64,000 nucleotides of DNA from Mobilicoccus pelagius NBRC 104925 (GTDB lineage: Bacteria; Actinomycetota; Actinomycetes; Actinomycetales; Dermatophilaceae): NCBI RefSeq assembly GCF_000247995.1, contig NZ_BAFE01000003.1, forward strand, positions 62,001 through 126,000, given 5' to 3'. The position numbers and the translations under genes were made by a program. Within the stretch, counting starts at the first letter, position 1, and each line of letters begins with the position of its first letter. This document shows, one piece after another, positions 47,198 to 56,160 of the stretch. A model generated the notes under the pieces. That model ran no database searches. It was not told the DNA's origin and saw nothing but the letters and a program-made list of their open reading frames with translations.

Positions 47198-48514
47198 ATG
47201 CGTGTCGCTATCGTCGCCGGGGAGTACCCCACTTCCCGAGCCCCCGAGCGCGCGATGTTCGTGCGGGACCAGGTCGACGCCCTCCGCGCGGCCGGTCACG
47301 ACGTCACCGTCGTCCACCACGAACCCCCGACGCTGCGCCGTGCCGTCACCGACGTGCGCCGGCGCCGCGCCGTCACCGACGTGCGCCGGCGCCGCGCCGA
47401 ACGCCGCGCAGCCGCATCCACGTCCACGCCGGTCGCGGGAAGGAGGGCGAGCGTCACCGTGTCCTCAGCGTCCACGACTGCGCCGTCACCCGCTCCCGCC
47501 GTCGTGGCCCCGGGCACCGCACCGTCGCCGAGCGGGTCCGCCGGAAAAGGTGCCTCCGCCCGGCTGCGCACGGCCGGTCGTGTCCTCCACGATCGCGCCG
47601 GTCAGGCCGCCGCGGCGGCGGCGATGCGGCGGGACCTGCGCCGTCTCGACCCGGCGCCCGAGGTCGTCCACGCCCACAATGTCTTCCCTGCCGGGGCCGC
47701 CGCGGTGCGGTTCGGACGGGAGCGGGACGTGCCCGTCGTCGTCACCGAGCACTCGAGCGCGTTCCGACGTGATCAGCTCGCCCCGTCCGAGATCGCCCGT
47801 GCGCGACGGATCTACGAGGCGTGCGCCGCCGTCGTCGCGGTGAGTCCGAGCCAGGCCGCGGCGCTCCCCGCCGAGGACGTCGTCGTCGTGGGCAACGTCG
47901 TCCCGGCCGGATTCGGGCTGCGACGCCCGGAGGCGGCGCGTTCCGGCGACCTCGTGAGCATCGGCACCCTCAGGGCACACAAGGGGATGGATGCCCTCGT
48001 CCGCGCCTACGCGATCCTCCCGGCGCACGTCCGGGACCGGCATCACCTCGTCCTCGTCGGGGACGGCCCCGAGGCGCCGCGGCTGGCCGCCCTCGTCGCC
48101 GAGCTCGGGCTCACGGGCCGGGTCCGCCTCACCGGCCATGTGGCGCGGGATCGGGTCGCGACCATCCTCCGGGGTGCCGCGCTCGTCGTCTCGGCGAGTC
48201 CCGTCGAGACGTTCGGCGTGACGCTGCTCGAGGGGTTGTCGGCGGGCGTCCCGTTCGTCGCGGTCCGCAGCGGCGGGCCGGAGAGCGTGTGGTTTCCCGG
48301 TGCGGGCGTCCTCGTCCCGACGGGCTCGCCCGAGAACCTCGCCCTGGGCCTCGAGGCGGCCCTGACGCCGGGGACGGACGAGTGCACGACGACGCCCGAC
48401 GAGGACCGCCGCCGCGTCGCGCAGGACCGGTTCGGTGGCCCTGCGGTCGCGGCCCGACTCAGCGCGCTCTACCGGGCAGCAACCGCAGCACCCGGCGACC
48501 GCACAGGACGCTGA
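47198..48514 (+). CDS. GT4 glycosyltransferase with internal 27-bp duplication
   Basis: A 438-residue GT-B enzyme. The N-domain begins MRVAIVAGEYPTSRAPERAM and continues at VVHAHNVFPAG and VTEHSSAFRRDQL; the C-domain has SIGTLRAHKGMDALVRAY, VLVGDGPEAP, and the nucleotide-sugar EX7E-like SPVETFGVTLLEGLSAGVP. Between about residues 45 and 125 lies a low-complexity insertion rich in Arg, Ser, Ala and Pro, containing a perfectly duplicated segment (RAVTDVRRR twice). Start is the ATG two bases after the previous stop. The final 56 bases overlap the convergent flippase gene. Confidence 0.88.
   Translation: MRVAIVAGEYPTSRAPERAMFVRDQVDALRAAGHDVTVVHHEPPTLRRAVTDVRRRRAVTDVRRRRAERRAAASTSTPVAGRRASVTVSSASTTAPSPAPAVVAPGTAPSPSGSAGKGASARLRTAGRVLHDRAGQAAAAAAMRRDLRRLDPAPEVVHAHNVFPAGAAAVRFGRERDVPVVVTEHSSAFRRDQLAPSEIARARRIYEACAAVVAVSPSQAAALPAEDVVVVGNVVPAGFGLRRPEAARSGDLVSIGTLRAHKGMDALVRAYAILPAHVRDRHHLVLVGDGPEAPRLAALVAELGLTGRVRLTGHVARDRVATILRGAALVVSASPVETFGVTLLEGLSAGVPFVAVRSGGPESVWFPGAGVLVPTGSPENLALGLEAALTPGTDECTTTPDEDRRRVAQDRFGGPAVAARLSALYRAATAAPGDRTGR
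47342..47395 (+). repeat. Perfect 27-bp tandem duplication in GT4 gene
   Basis: Two identical 27-base units, 47342-47368 and 47369-47395, keep the frame and encode the repeated AVTDVRRRR segment. Confidence 0.95.
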
Positions 48515-49895
48515 CGGCGAACACTCCGAGCACTCCGACCGCGACGACGACCGGCCCGGCGCCGAGGAGCCGCGCCACCACCGACGCCGCTGCAGCGAGG
48601 AGCGTGACGACGAACGGGCCGAGCAGGTCGCGCAGCAACCGTTGCCGAGACACGCCCGCAAGGCCGAGCACCCACGACGTGAACGCCGCGCAGATGACCA
48701 CGCCTGCCACCGAGTACCACGCCACGCCCGTCACCGCCGAGGCCGTGAGGACGCCGACGTAGAGGCCGACGAGGCGACTGCCCGCCTCCGCGAGGGAGAT
48801 GAGGAGGATGCGCCCGAGCTGGTCGCGCACCGTGGCGTAGGTCGACAGTGGGGAGGAGACGAAGTTCGCCGCGAGCCACGGCGCCATCACCGCCGCGAGC
48901 ACACCCGCCTCCCGCCACCGCACACCGAACACGAGCGCGAAGAGTTCCGGCCCGAGGAGCCACACGATGGAGAACACCGGCAGGGCGACGAGGACGAGGG
49001 CCTCGGTCGCCCGGCGGAGTTCGACGCCGGTCCGCGCGCCGTCGCTCTCCCGGTCGAGGCGGGCGAGCCTGGGGAAGAGCACCTGGGAGACGGCCTGCCC
49101 GAGGAGCACGGCCGGTGCCGCGAGCAACCGTGTCGCGAACCCGAACTGTCCCGCGAACGCGACGCCGTACCACCGGGCCACCAGTGGTGCGACGGCCCCC
49201 ACGGAGACGACGTTGAGCAGGGCGGGGAAGGTGTTGAGCATCGGCATCCGACGCCATCGGGACGCGACCACGCGAAAGGACGTGCCGCGCCGGAGGAGAC
49301 CCCCCGTACCCATCCACGCCGCGTTGAGCACCCGGCCGATCCCCTGACCGACGCTGAGACCCGGCGCCCACCCGGCGATGCCGAGGACGACCTGGGTGAG
49401 GACCTGCCCGACCGACGACACGACGCCCGCCCGCCCCTGACGGGCGAACCGGCCGTCGCGGGAGGCAGCCATGCGGATCGCGGAGAAGCAGGCCGTGCCC
49501 CACAGGACGAAGGGGATCGCCCACCAGGCACCCCCCACCCACAGACCGGGCACCCCACGGACGAGCGCGAGCCCACCGAGGACGACGAACACGGTCAGCG
49601 AGGCGAGTGTCGTCGTCGTCAGGCACAACCGCGTGAGCGCCCGGGCGTCGTCCTCGGACTCGGCGAGCGGGATCGCCATCTCGTACCTGAGCGTGGCGAG
49701 GACGGCGAGGATGTTCGCCCACGCGAGGATCACGGCGAAGTGGCCGAAGTCGTCCGGGCCGTAGAGACGGGCCGTGACGATCTGGCCGGCGGCGAGCACG
49801 ATCTGCGACACGAGCGCACCCGAGGAGAGGTAGGCGATGTCGCGTCCCGACGCCCCGAGCAACGACCCGTCACGGAGTCGGCGGATGATCCTCAC
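48459..49895 (-). CDS. Wzx/MATE-like polysaccharide flippase
   Basis: A 478-residue membrane protein with about 12-14 hydrophobic segments of the polysaccharide-exporter (MOP) superfamily, likely flipping undecaprenyl-linked repeat units outward. The N-terminal segment IAYLSSGALVSQIVLAAGQ then VTARLYGPDDFGHFAVILA is the usual Wzx signature, and the central FGFATRLLAAPAVLLGQAVS then VLFPRLARL matches helix 7-8. The GTG at 49893-49895 follows TACGAT by 6 bases (leaderless). It runs opposite to the flanking operons, and its 3' end overlaps the GT4 gene. Confidence 0.9.
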   Translation of the reverse strand: MRIIRRLRDGSLLGASGRDIAYLSSGALVSQIVLAAGQIVTARLYGPDDFGHFAVILAWANILAVLATLRYEMAIPLAESEDDARALTRLCLTTTTLASLTVFVVLGGLALVRGVPGLWVGGAWWAIPFVLWGTACFSAIRMAASRDGRFARQGRAGVVSSVGQVLTQVVLGIAGWAPGLSVGQGIGRVLNAAWMGTGGLLRRGTSFRVVASRWRRMPMLNTFPALLNVVSVGAVAPLVARWYGVAFAGQFGFATRLLAAPAVLLGQAVSQVLFPRLARLDRESDGARTGVELRRATEALVLVALPVFSIVWLLGPELFALVFGVRWREAGVLAAVMAPWLAANFVSSPLSTYATVRDQLGRILLISLAEAGSRLVGLYVGVLTASAVTGVAWYSVAGVVICAAFTSWVLGLAGVSRQRLLRDLLGPFVVTLLAAAASVVARLLGAGPVVVAVGVLGVFAVSVLCGRRVLRLLPGRAR

Positions 49896-49901
49896 CCGCA
49901 G

Positions 49902-49907
49902 ATCGTA
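49902..49907 (-). promoter_or_regulatory. -10 box for leaderless flippase gene
   Basis: TACGAT on the minus strand ends 6 bases before the GTG start. Confidence 0.55.
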
Positions 49908-50074
49908 GGCGGGAGAACGTCTCCGCCCCTGCGGCGACGCGGCCCGACGGACGGGGCGCCCTGCGACTTGAGCATGCGTCCAAGTCGAATTGGTGACGTG
50001 TGCACACGCACCTAAACTGGCAGGGAGTCCCTGCACGTCGGGGACGCACTGTCGGTTCGACGAGGGGGAAGATC

Positions 50075-51211
50075 GTGGCCACACCGGCCGAGAACAATCG
50101 TGATCCGTGGGGACGGTCACTGATGGCGACGCTGCGCAGGTGGTGGTGGATTCCCGCCGTCCTCGGGCTCACGGGCGCTGTCCTGGGGGGACTCGCAGGC
50201 GTCTCCGCGCCGAAGTCGGCGACGGCGATCGTCAACGTCCAGACGTCCCTGCCCGACGCGGACGCCGTCGCGAGCGCCCAGCAGAGCGCGCTCATCGAGG
50301 CCTCGTCGCGGGACGTCATGCAGGCGGCTGCACAGAAGCTCGGCATGGCGCCGAAGGACCTGTCCGCCGAGACGGAGGTCGGCGCCGAGGTCAAGACGTC
50401 GTTCCTCACGTTCAAGGCCACCGACCGTGACGCCGAGAAGGCCGCCCGCATGGCCAACGCCGTCGCGGACGCCGCCGTCGAGGCGCGCAATGTCCGCATC
50501 GACGAAGAGCTCAAGGAGCTCACCCGCTCCACGAGCGTCCTCATCCAGGGGCAGCCGCTGCGTGACAAGTCCGCCGAGGAGGCGCGTGTCGCCCGCCTCG
50601 GTGGCCAGCTCGCCGACCAGCAGGGCCAGCTCCTCACCCAGTCGCGCCGCCTCGCCGTCCTCCAGAGCGCCCAGGCCGACACGGCCGAGGGCCCCTCGAC
50701 GATGCTCCTCGTCGCGATGGGTCTGCTCGGTGGTCTCCTCGCCGGCGTCGCCCTCGCGCTCGTCTTCGGCGGTCGCCGCGGCCAGATGTCGTCCATCGAC
50801 GAGATGCGTCGCGTCTACCCCGAGCTGGAGTTCGTCTCGACGCGGGAGCTGCCCACCCTCCTGAGCATGGAGGCGGGCGACGTCGACCGTGTCGTCCTCA
50901 CCGGGGTCCGCGCCCCTGCGGGCGCCGTCCGCAACCTCGTCGAGCCCGTCGCCGCCGGATTCCACGCGGCCGGTCGTGAGGTCGTCCTCACCGAGGACCT
51001 CGCCGCCTTCCAGCCCGACGCGACCGGTGCGCGTCCCCGTGCGGCGACGCTCGTCCAGACGCCCCTCACGAACGCCGTGGTCAAGCGCACCGGCCGCGAC
51101 GAGCACGCGATGCTCCTCGTCCTCGTGCGCCCCCGTAAGACCCGATTCGAGTGGCTCGATGAGTACGTCAACTCCTTCGGCGACCGCGTCTGTGTCGTCG
51201 TCGACGGCTGA
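50075..51211 (+). CDS. Wzz-like chain-length regulator with degenerate BY-kinase-like tail
   Basis: A 378-residue protein with the Wzz layout: membrane helix 1 (about 24-43, WWWIPAVLGLTGAVLGGLAG), an external helical region, and helix 2 (about 208-233). The GTG at 50075 has GAGGGGGA upstream. The cytoplasmic C-terminus (about 234-378) resembles a bacterial tyrosine kinase domain in outline, VVLTGVRAPAGAVRNL then AAGREVVLTED, but the P-loop Gly-Lys-Ser/Thr is absent. It probably controls polymer length or export without kinase activity. No separate kinase or phosphatase is encoded nearby. Confidence 0.8.
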   Translation: MATPAENNRDPWGRSLMATLRRWWWIPAVLGLTGAVLGGLAGVSAPKSATAIVNVQTSLPDADAVASAQQSALIEASSRDVMQAAAQKLGMAPKDLSAETEVGAEVKTSFLTFKATDRDAEKAARMANAVADAAVEARNVRIDEELKELTRSTSVLIQGQPLRDKSAEEARVARLGGQLADQQGQLLTQSRRLAVLQSAQADTAEGPSTMLLVAMGLLGGLLAGVALALVFGGRRGQMSSIDEMRRVYPELEFVSTRELPTLLSMEAGDVDRVVLTGVRAPAGAVRNLVEPVAAGFHAAGREVVLTEDLAAFQPDATGARPRAATLVQTPLTNAVVKRTGRDEHAMLLVLVRPRKTRFEWLDEYVNSFGDRVCVVVDG

Positions 51212-52535
51212 GCGCGGCCTCGACGCCGCCCCGGCCCCGACGACGCTCGAGGCCGACCCGCGCACCGTCGTCGGCCCTGACGGCCGACGGCGGGATCCGG
51301 TCCGCTGGCTGCTGTGGCTGTTCGTCCTCAACATCGTCCTGCAGCGGATCTCCGTCCCGAACATCTCGATCCCGTTGACGGTGCCGATCACGGTGCTGTG
51401 GTGCCTCGCCGCCTGGCGGGCGGGGGTCCTCGTCATCGAGCGGCAGCGTCTGCTCCTGTGGTTGACGGCCGCGGCCGCGTCCTCGGCCGTCGCCCTCCCG
51501 CAGACGTTGTTCGTCCACCGTCCCTACATCAGCGTCAACAGCTGGCTGTTCTGGATGACGATGTGGTTCCCGGTCGTGTTCATGATGAGCGACCGTTCGG
51601 GCGAGACGTACCGGCGGATGATGAGGTCGGTGACGACGGTGGGCCTCTGGCTCAGCGGCCTGTCGCTGACGTTCCTCCTCACCCAGCTCGTCGGGATCGC
51701 CTACCGGGACTGGCTGTTCGACATCCTCCCCGACTCGCTCCACGTGACGGGGTTCGCGATCAGCTACCCGATCACGTACGGCAGCCCCATCTACAAGTCC
51801 AATGGCTGGATCATGCTCGAGCCGTCGTTCATGTCGTTCACGCTCGGCGTGTGCTTCATGACGGCGTTGCTCACCCGCGCGCCCATCTGGAAGGTCGTGT
51901 TCCTCTTCCTCGGCCTCCTCACGACGGTCGCCGGATCGGGATTCGCGATCATCGCGCTCGGCGTCATCGGGATGCTCCTCACCCGTCAGGGGTCCCTGCT
52001 GCGCCAGTACGTCGTGCCGGGGCTCCTCGCGGCGATCGTCGCGATCCCGACGGCGATCGGCCAGGTGCTCCTCAGCCGCGTCACGGAGGTGGGGCAGTCG
52101 AACAGCTCCGCCGCGATGCGCAGCTTCGAGCCGTACCTCTACCTCATCCCCCGCTGGGTCGCCGAGCCGTGGGGCGTGTGGGTCGGGTACGGGGCCGGCG
52201 CCTCCCGGCAGGCCGTCGAGGCGAGCGGCACCGACGGGCTCATCGCCCCGACCATCGGCAAGGTGTTCTACGAGTACGGCTTCTTCGCGGGCGCTCTCCT
52301 GCTCGCTCTCTGCGTCGTCCCGTTCATGCGCGCCCACGAGCGGGCCCTGTCGGCGTCGCTGCTCCTGCAGTTCTTCCTCCTGCAGCCGCCGGCGCAGCCG
52401 ATCATCGTGCCCGCGTTCGCCGTCGTCACCCTGTGGGCTCCCGCCGCCCGCGGCTACATCGAGGCGGGATCGCCGGGCGACACCGAGCCGCCCCCGCCGC
52501 CCACGTCGTGGCGCGGCCTCCGCAGGCGTCGTTGA
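51159..52535 (+). CDS. Wzy/O-antigen-ligase-like polymerase membrane protein
   Basis: About 458 residues with roughly 10-12 membrane helices after a polar N-terminus. The WIMLEPSFMSFTLGVCF segment resembles the EPS-x-F motif of exopolysaccharide polymerases, and a larger periplasmic loop lies before LTVAGSGFAIIALGVIG. It would join repeat units on the outer face. The ATG at 51159 lies inside the wzz-like gene (53-base overlap); a GTG at 51192 is an alternative, and neither has a good ribosome-binding site, so the start is uncertain. It lies next to the Wzz-like gene, as expected for a Wzy. Confidence 0.72.
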   Translation: MSTSTPSATASVSSSTAERGLDAAPAPTTLEADPRTVVGPDGRRRDPVRWLLWLFVLNIVLQRISVPNISIPLTVPITVLWCLAAWRAGVLVIERQRLLLWLTAAAASSAVALPQTLFVHRPYISVNSWLFWMTMWFPVVFMMSDRSGETYRRMMRSVTTVGLWLSGLSLTFLLTQLVGIAYRDWLFDILPDSLHVTGFAISYPITYGSPIYKSNGWIMLEPSFMSFTLGVCFMTALLTRAPIWKVVFLFLGLLTTVAGSGFAIIALGVIGMLLTRQGSLLRQYVVPGLLAAIVAIPTAIGQVLLSRVTEVGQSNSSAAMRSFEPYLYLIPRWVAEPWGVWVGYGAGASRQAVEASGTDGLIAPTIGKVFYEYGFFAGALLLALCVVPFMRAHERALSASLLLQFFLLQPPAQPIIVPAFAVVTLWAPAARGYIEAGSPGDTEPPPPPTSWRGLRRRR

Positions 52536-52578
52536 CCGGCGCCCGACCATCGACCGTCGACAGAAGGAACGAGGAGCC

Positions 52579-53622
52579 ATGAACCGGCCCCGGATCAGTG
52601 TGTTGATGCCCGTCCTCGACGAGGAGGCCTCGGTCGCGGGGGCGATCGCCTCCGCCCTCGCGCAGGCCGACCAGGGCGTGGACCTCGAGGTGCTCGTGAT
52701 GAACGGGCCATCCACCGACGCGACCGCCGAGATCGTCGCCGGCCTCGCCGCGGGCGACCCCCGCGTGCGCCTCCTGGACAACCCGGAGCGCAACATCCCG
52801 GCCGGCCTCAACATCGGTCTCGCCGCCGCGCGTGGGGAGTTCGTCGCCCGCATCGACGGCCACGCGTCCGTGTCGCCGGACTACCTCGCCCGGGCGCTGC
52901 GCCACCTCGAAGCGGACCCGGGCCTCGCCGCCGTCGGCGGCATCCGCCACGGCGTCGCCCGCACCCCGCAGGGGCGCGCCGTCGCGCTCGCCCTGTCGAG
53001 CCCGTTCGGCGTCGGCAACTCGATCAACCACTTCGGGCGGGAGTTCCGCGAGACCGACCACGCCTCGTTCGGGGTGTACCGCACCGAGGTCGCCCGGCGC
53101 GTGAACGGCTGGGACGAGACGCTCCTCGTCAACGAGGACGTCGACTTCGACCACCGCATCCTCGGGCTCGGATACCGCATCGCGTTCGACCCGGAGATGC
53201 ACATCTACTGGCACGTGCGCGAGTCCGTGCCGGATCTGTTCCACCAGTACCGCCGCTACGGCCGGGGCAAGGCGGCGATGGTCCGCAAGAACGGCCGCGA
53301 CGCGATACGTGCCCGCCACCTCGCCGCGCCCGTCGCCGTCGCGGGGACGGCCGGGCTCGGCGTTCTCGCGACGCGGTTTCCCCGCCTCGCCGCCGCGGCC
53401 TACTCGCCCTACCTCTTCGGCATCGGCGCGGCGAGCGCCCACGCGTGGCGGGGCCGGCGCGAGACGCAGGTCGAGCCCGGGGCCCCGGAGGACCGCACCG
53501 TGTCGGCCGCGGCGCTGCCCGGCGCGTTCCTGGCGATGCACTACGGCTGGGGACTGGGATTCCTCGAGGGCTACCTCCTCAGGAAGTCCCCGGCTCGGGC
53601 TTCCGCACGCACACGGCGCTGA
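52579..53622 (+). CDS. GT2 glycosyltransferase (ExoA-like)
   Basis: A 347-residue GT-A enzyme resembling succinoglycan ExoA. It opens ISVLMPVLDEEASVAGAI, has the donor-site VMNGPSTDATAEI in place of the usual DDGSTD, the metal site FVARIDGHAS, and NEDVDFDHRI as catalytic-base region. Two hydrophobic segments near the C-terminus suggest membrane association. The ATG has GAGGAG upstream. It follows the Wzy-like gene by 43 bases and ends before the iron-transport operon. The C-terminal KSPARASARTRR is basic. Confidence 0.88.
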   Translation: MNRPRISVLMPVLDEEASVAGAIASALAQADQGVDLEVLVMNGPSTDATAEIVAGLAAGDPRVRLLDNPERNIPAGLNIGLAAARGEFVARIDGHASVSPDYLARALRHLEADPGLAAVGGIRHGVARTPQGRAVALALSSPFGVGNSINHFGREFRETDHASFGVYRTEVARRVNGWDETLLVNEDVDFDHRILGLGYRIAFDPEMHIYWHVRESVPDLFHQYRRYGRGKAAMVRKNGRDAIRARHLAAPVAVAGTAGLGVLATRFPRLAAAAYSPYLFGIGAASAHAWRGRRETQVEPGAPEDRTVSAAALPGAFLAMHYGWGLGFLEGYLLRKSPARASARTRR

Positions 53623-53740
53623 ACACCCTCCCCCGCATCCCCGCGTCCGTCGCGCGTGGGAATGCGGCCGTCGCGCGCCACGGGACGGCGGGACGAGGGT
53701 GCGGCACGACAGCGGGTTGCCCCACCCCACCCCCAGTGAC

Positions 53741-53758
53741 TTAGGGTGGCCTCACTAA
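53741..53758 (+). promoter_or_regulatory. DtxR/IdeR-like iron box before the ABC operon
   Basis: An 18-base imperfect palindrome, TTAGGGTGGCCTCACTAA, 24 bases before the substrate-binding protein start. It shares most positions with the DtxR consensus TTAGGTTAGSCTAACCTAA. A second half-site (CCCCTAAG) follows at about 53763-53770. Confidence 0.6.
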
Positions 53759-53782
53759 GGTCCCCCTAAGTCAAGGAGTCCC

Positions 53783-54946
53783 GTGCTGCCCTCCCGCACC
53801 GCCTTCGTCGGCGTCACCCTCAGCTGCCTCGCCCTCACCGCCTGCGGCCAGGCCGGCACCCCGACGGAGTCGTCGTCCTCCTCCGCCGCGGCGGTGACGA
53901 TCACCGACGCCGCCGGCCGCACCGTCGAGCTCCCCGCCGTGCCGCAGCGCATCGTCTTCGGCGAGCAGCGTCAGGCCTACGCGAGCATGGTGCTCGACAA
54001 GGAGGACCCGACCCGCCACGTCGTCGCGTGGGGCAGCGACATGGAGAAGGCGGCGCCGGACATGTACGCCCGCCTCGCCGAGGCGCACCCGGCCGTCGCG
54101 GACATCCCCAAGGTCGGGTCCCTCGCCCAGGGCGACCTCACGGTCGAGAGCCTGCTCTCCCACAAGCCCGACGTGTACGTCATGACGCTCGATTCGATGC
54201 GTGCCGCGGAGAAGAACGGGCTCCTCGCCCAGTTCGACAAGGCCGGCCTCACATACGTCGTCACCGACTTCCGGGTCGACCCGGCGAAGAACACCGACGT
54301 CTCGATGCGGGCCATCGGCGCGCTGCTCGGCCGCGGCGACAAGGCCGAGGAGTTCCTCACCTACTACCACGGCGTCGTCGACCCGGTCGTCCAGAAGGCC
54401 GAGTCCGCGACGAACAGGCCGACGTCGTTCGCGTGGCGCGCGCCGGGCGTCAAGGCGTGCTGCTCGACGTGGGGCGACGTGAACTTCGGGCAGATGCTCA
54501 CCCGCGCCGGCGGCACGAACCTCGGCACGAAGCACCTCCCCGGCGAGGAGGGCGACCTCACCCCCGAGCAGGTGCTCGCCGCGCAGCCCGACGTCGTCGT
54601 CGCCACCGGCGGCGCCTGGTCGAAGCAGAAGCTCGACGACAAGGCGAAGACGTCCTATCTCGCCCTCGGTTACGACGTCACGCAGAAGGAGGCGAACGCC
54701 TCCCTGGCCTCGCTGCGCAAGCAGCCCGGCTTCGACCAGCTCGAGGCGTTCGACACCGGCCGCGTCCACGGCGTCTACCACCAGTTCTACGACGCGCCGT
54801 ACAACTTCGTCGCCTACCAGGCGTTCGCCAAGTGGCAGCACCCGGAGCTCTTCCCCGACGTCGACCCGCAGAAGACGTGGGCGGACTTCTCCGAGAAGTT
54901 CATGCCGTTCCCCGCCGAGGGCACCGTCGTCAGCTCGCTGCGCTGA
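53783..54946 (+). CDS. Iron-siderophore ABC transporter substrate-binding lipoprotein
   Basis: A 387-residue FecB/FepB-type lipoprotein. The lipobox LALTAC puts the lipidated cysteine at position 21, followed by a Ser-rich linker and the FecB fold: VTITDAAGRTVELPAVPQRIV, then PDVYVMTLDS and AAQPDVVVATGGAW. The GTG at 53783 has AAGGAG at good spacing. It binds a ferric siderophore or heme outside the membrane and delivers it to the following permease and ATPase. An iron box lies just upstream, so expression is expected to rise when iron is scarce. The ligand cannot be named. Confidence 0.9.
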   Translation: MLPSRTAFVGVTLSCLALTACGQAGTPTESSSSSAAAVTITDAAGRTVELPAVPQRIVFGEQRQAYASMVLDKEDPTRHVVAWGSDMEKAAPDMYARLAEAHPAVADIPKVGSLAQGDLTVESLLSHKPDVYVMTLDSMRAAEKNGLLAQFDKAGLTYVVTDFRVDPAKNTDVSMRAIGALLGRGDKAEEFLTYYHGVVDPVVQKAESATNRPTSFAWRAPGVKACCSTWGDVNFGQMLTRAGGTNLGTKHLPGEEGDLTPEQVLAAQPDVVVATGGAWSKQKLDDKAKTSYLALGYDVTQKEANASLASLRKQPGFDQLEAFDTGRVHGVYHQFYDAPYNFVAYQAFAKWQHPELFPDVDPQKTWADFSEKFMPFPAEGTVVSSLR

Positions 54947-54978
54947 TCGCCCCCACCGTCGTCTCCCGAGGAGTTCCC

Positions 54979-56160
54979 ATGTCCGTCACCGCACCCGGCC
55001 GCCGCGCCGACGCCGTCCCCGACGGCGCCCCGTCCTCGCCACCGCCCCCGCCGTCCGCAGCCGGGGCGACCGCCGTCACCCCGGTGGAGGCGGAGCGGGC
55101 GACACAGGCGGCCGGGGAGCGGTTCACGGCGCTTCGTCGCCGTGGCCTGCGACGGGCCGGCATCCTCCTCGTGCTCGGCGCCCTCGTCGTCGTCGCGTTC
55201 CTCGCAGGACTCGCGACGGGCCCGCTCGGTTACGGGCTCGGTGACGTCGCCCGGGCGGTCCTCTCCCCCGAGTCGGTCGACGCGCAGATGCGCAGCGTCG
55301 TGTGGGGGCTGCGCCTCCCGCCCGCGCTCCTCGCCGTGCTCGTCGGTGCCGCCCTCGCGCTCGGCGGCCTCGAGATGCAGACGATCCTCGACAACCCCCT
55401 CGCCGAGCCGTTCACCCTCGGGGTGTCGGCGGCGGCCGCGTTCGGGGCGGCGCTCGCGATCGTCCTCGGCATCTCCCTGCCGATCGGCCCGCAGCACACC
55501 CTCACCGTGTTCGCGGGCGGGATGGCGCTGCTCACCGCGGTCGTCATCTCCGCCGTGTCGATGTGGCGCGGGGCGAGCACGGAGACCGTCGTCCTCTTCG
55601 GCATCGCGATGGTCTTCGGGTTCCAGGCGCTGCTCACCCTCATGCAGTACCGGGCGAGCACCGAGAGCCTCCAGCAGATCGTCTTCTGGAGCATGGGCTC
55701 GATGCAACGGGCGACGTGGACGGCCGTCGCGGTCGTCGCGATCTCCCTCGCGGTCGCGGTGCCGTGGTTCGCGCTCAACGGCTGGAAGCTCACGGCGATG
55801 CGGTTCGGCGACGCCCGTGCCCGCGCGCTCGGCGTCGACGTCACGCGGATGCGCGTCGTCTCCCTCGTCGTCGTGTCGCTCCTCGCCGCGGTGGCGGTGT
55901 CGTTCGTCGGGATCATCGGGTTCGTCGGGCTCGTCGCCCCACACGTCGCGCGGGTGCTCGTCGGGGAGGACCAGCGGTTCCTCCTGCCCGCATCGATCCT
56001 CTCCGGCGCGGCGCTGCTCGCCGGGGCGCACGCCCTCAGCCTCGTCGTCGTGCCCGGCGTGGCCGTGCCCGTCGGCATCCTCACGGCGACCGTCGGAGTG
56101 CCGGTGTTCGTCGCGATCATCCTGCTGCGCCGCCGCGCCGCGTTCGGAGGTGCCCGATGA
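54979..56160 (+). CDS. FecCD-type ABC permease
   Basis: A 393-residue permease of the BtuC/FecCD family, likely working as a homodimer because only one permease gene is present. A Pro/Ala-rich cytoplasmic leader of about 50 residues is unusual; about ten membrane helices follow. Family segments include LRLPPALLAVLVGAALALGG, NPLAEPFTLGVSAAAAFGA and VGIIGFVGLVAPHVARVLVG, the last being the ATPase-coupling region. The ATG has GAGGAG upstream. It overlaps the ATPase gene by 4 nt (ATGA). Confidence 0.92.
   Translation: MSVTAPGRRADAVPDGAPSSPPPPPSAAGATAVTPVEAERATQAAGERFTALRRRGLRRAGILLVLGALVVVAFLAGLATGPLGYGLGDVARAVLSPESVDAQMRSVVWGLRLPPALLAVLVGAALALGGLEMQTILDNPLAEPFTLGVSAAAAFGAALAIVLGISLPIGPQHTLTVFAGGMALLTAVVISAVSMWRGASTETVVLFGIAMVFGFQALLTLMQYRASTESLQQIVFWSMGSMQRATWTAVAVVAISLAVAVPWFALNGWKLTAMRFGDARARALGVDVTRMRVVSLVVVSLLAAVAVSFVGIIGFVGLVAPHVARVLVGEDQRFLLPASILSGAALLAGAHALSLVVVPGVAVPVGILTATVGVPVFVAIILLRRRAAFGGAR

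Noticed and set aside
50000-50074. N-terminal extension of the Wzz-like protein
   Set aside because: The GTG at 50075 has a GAGGGGGA site at correct distance; the extension is rich in Arg and Gly with no homology.
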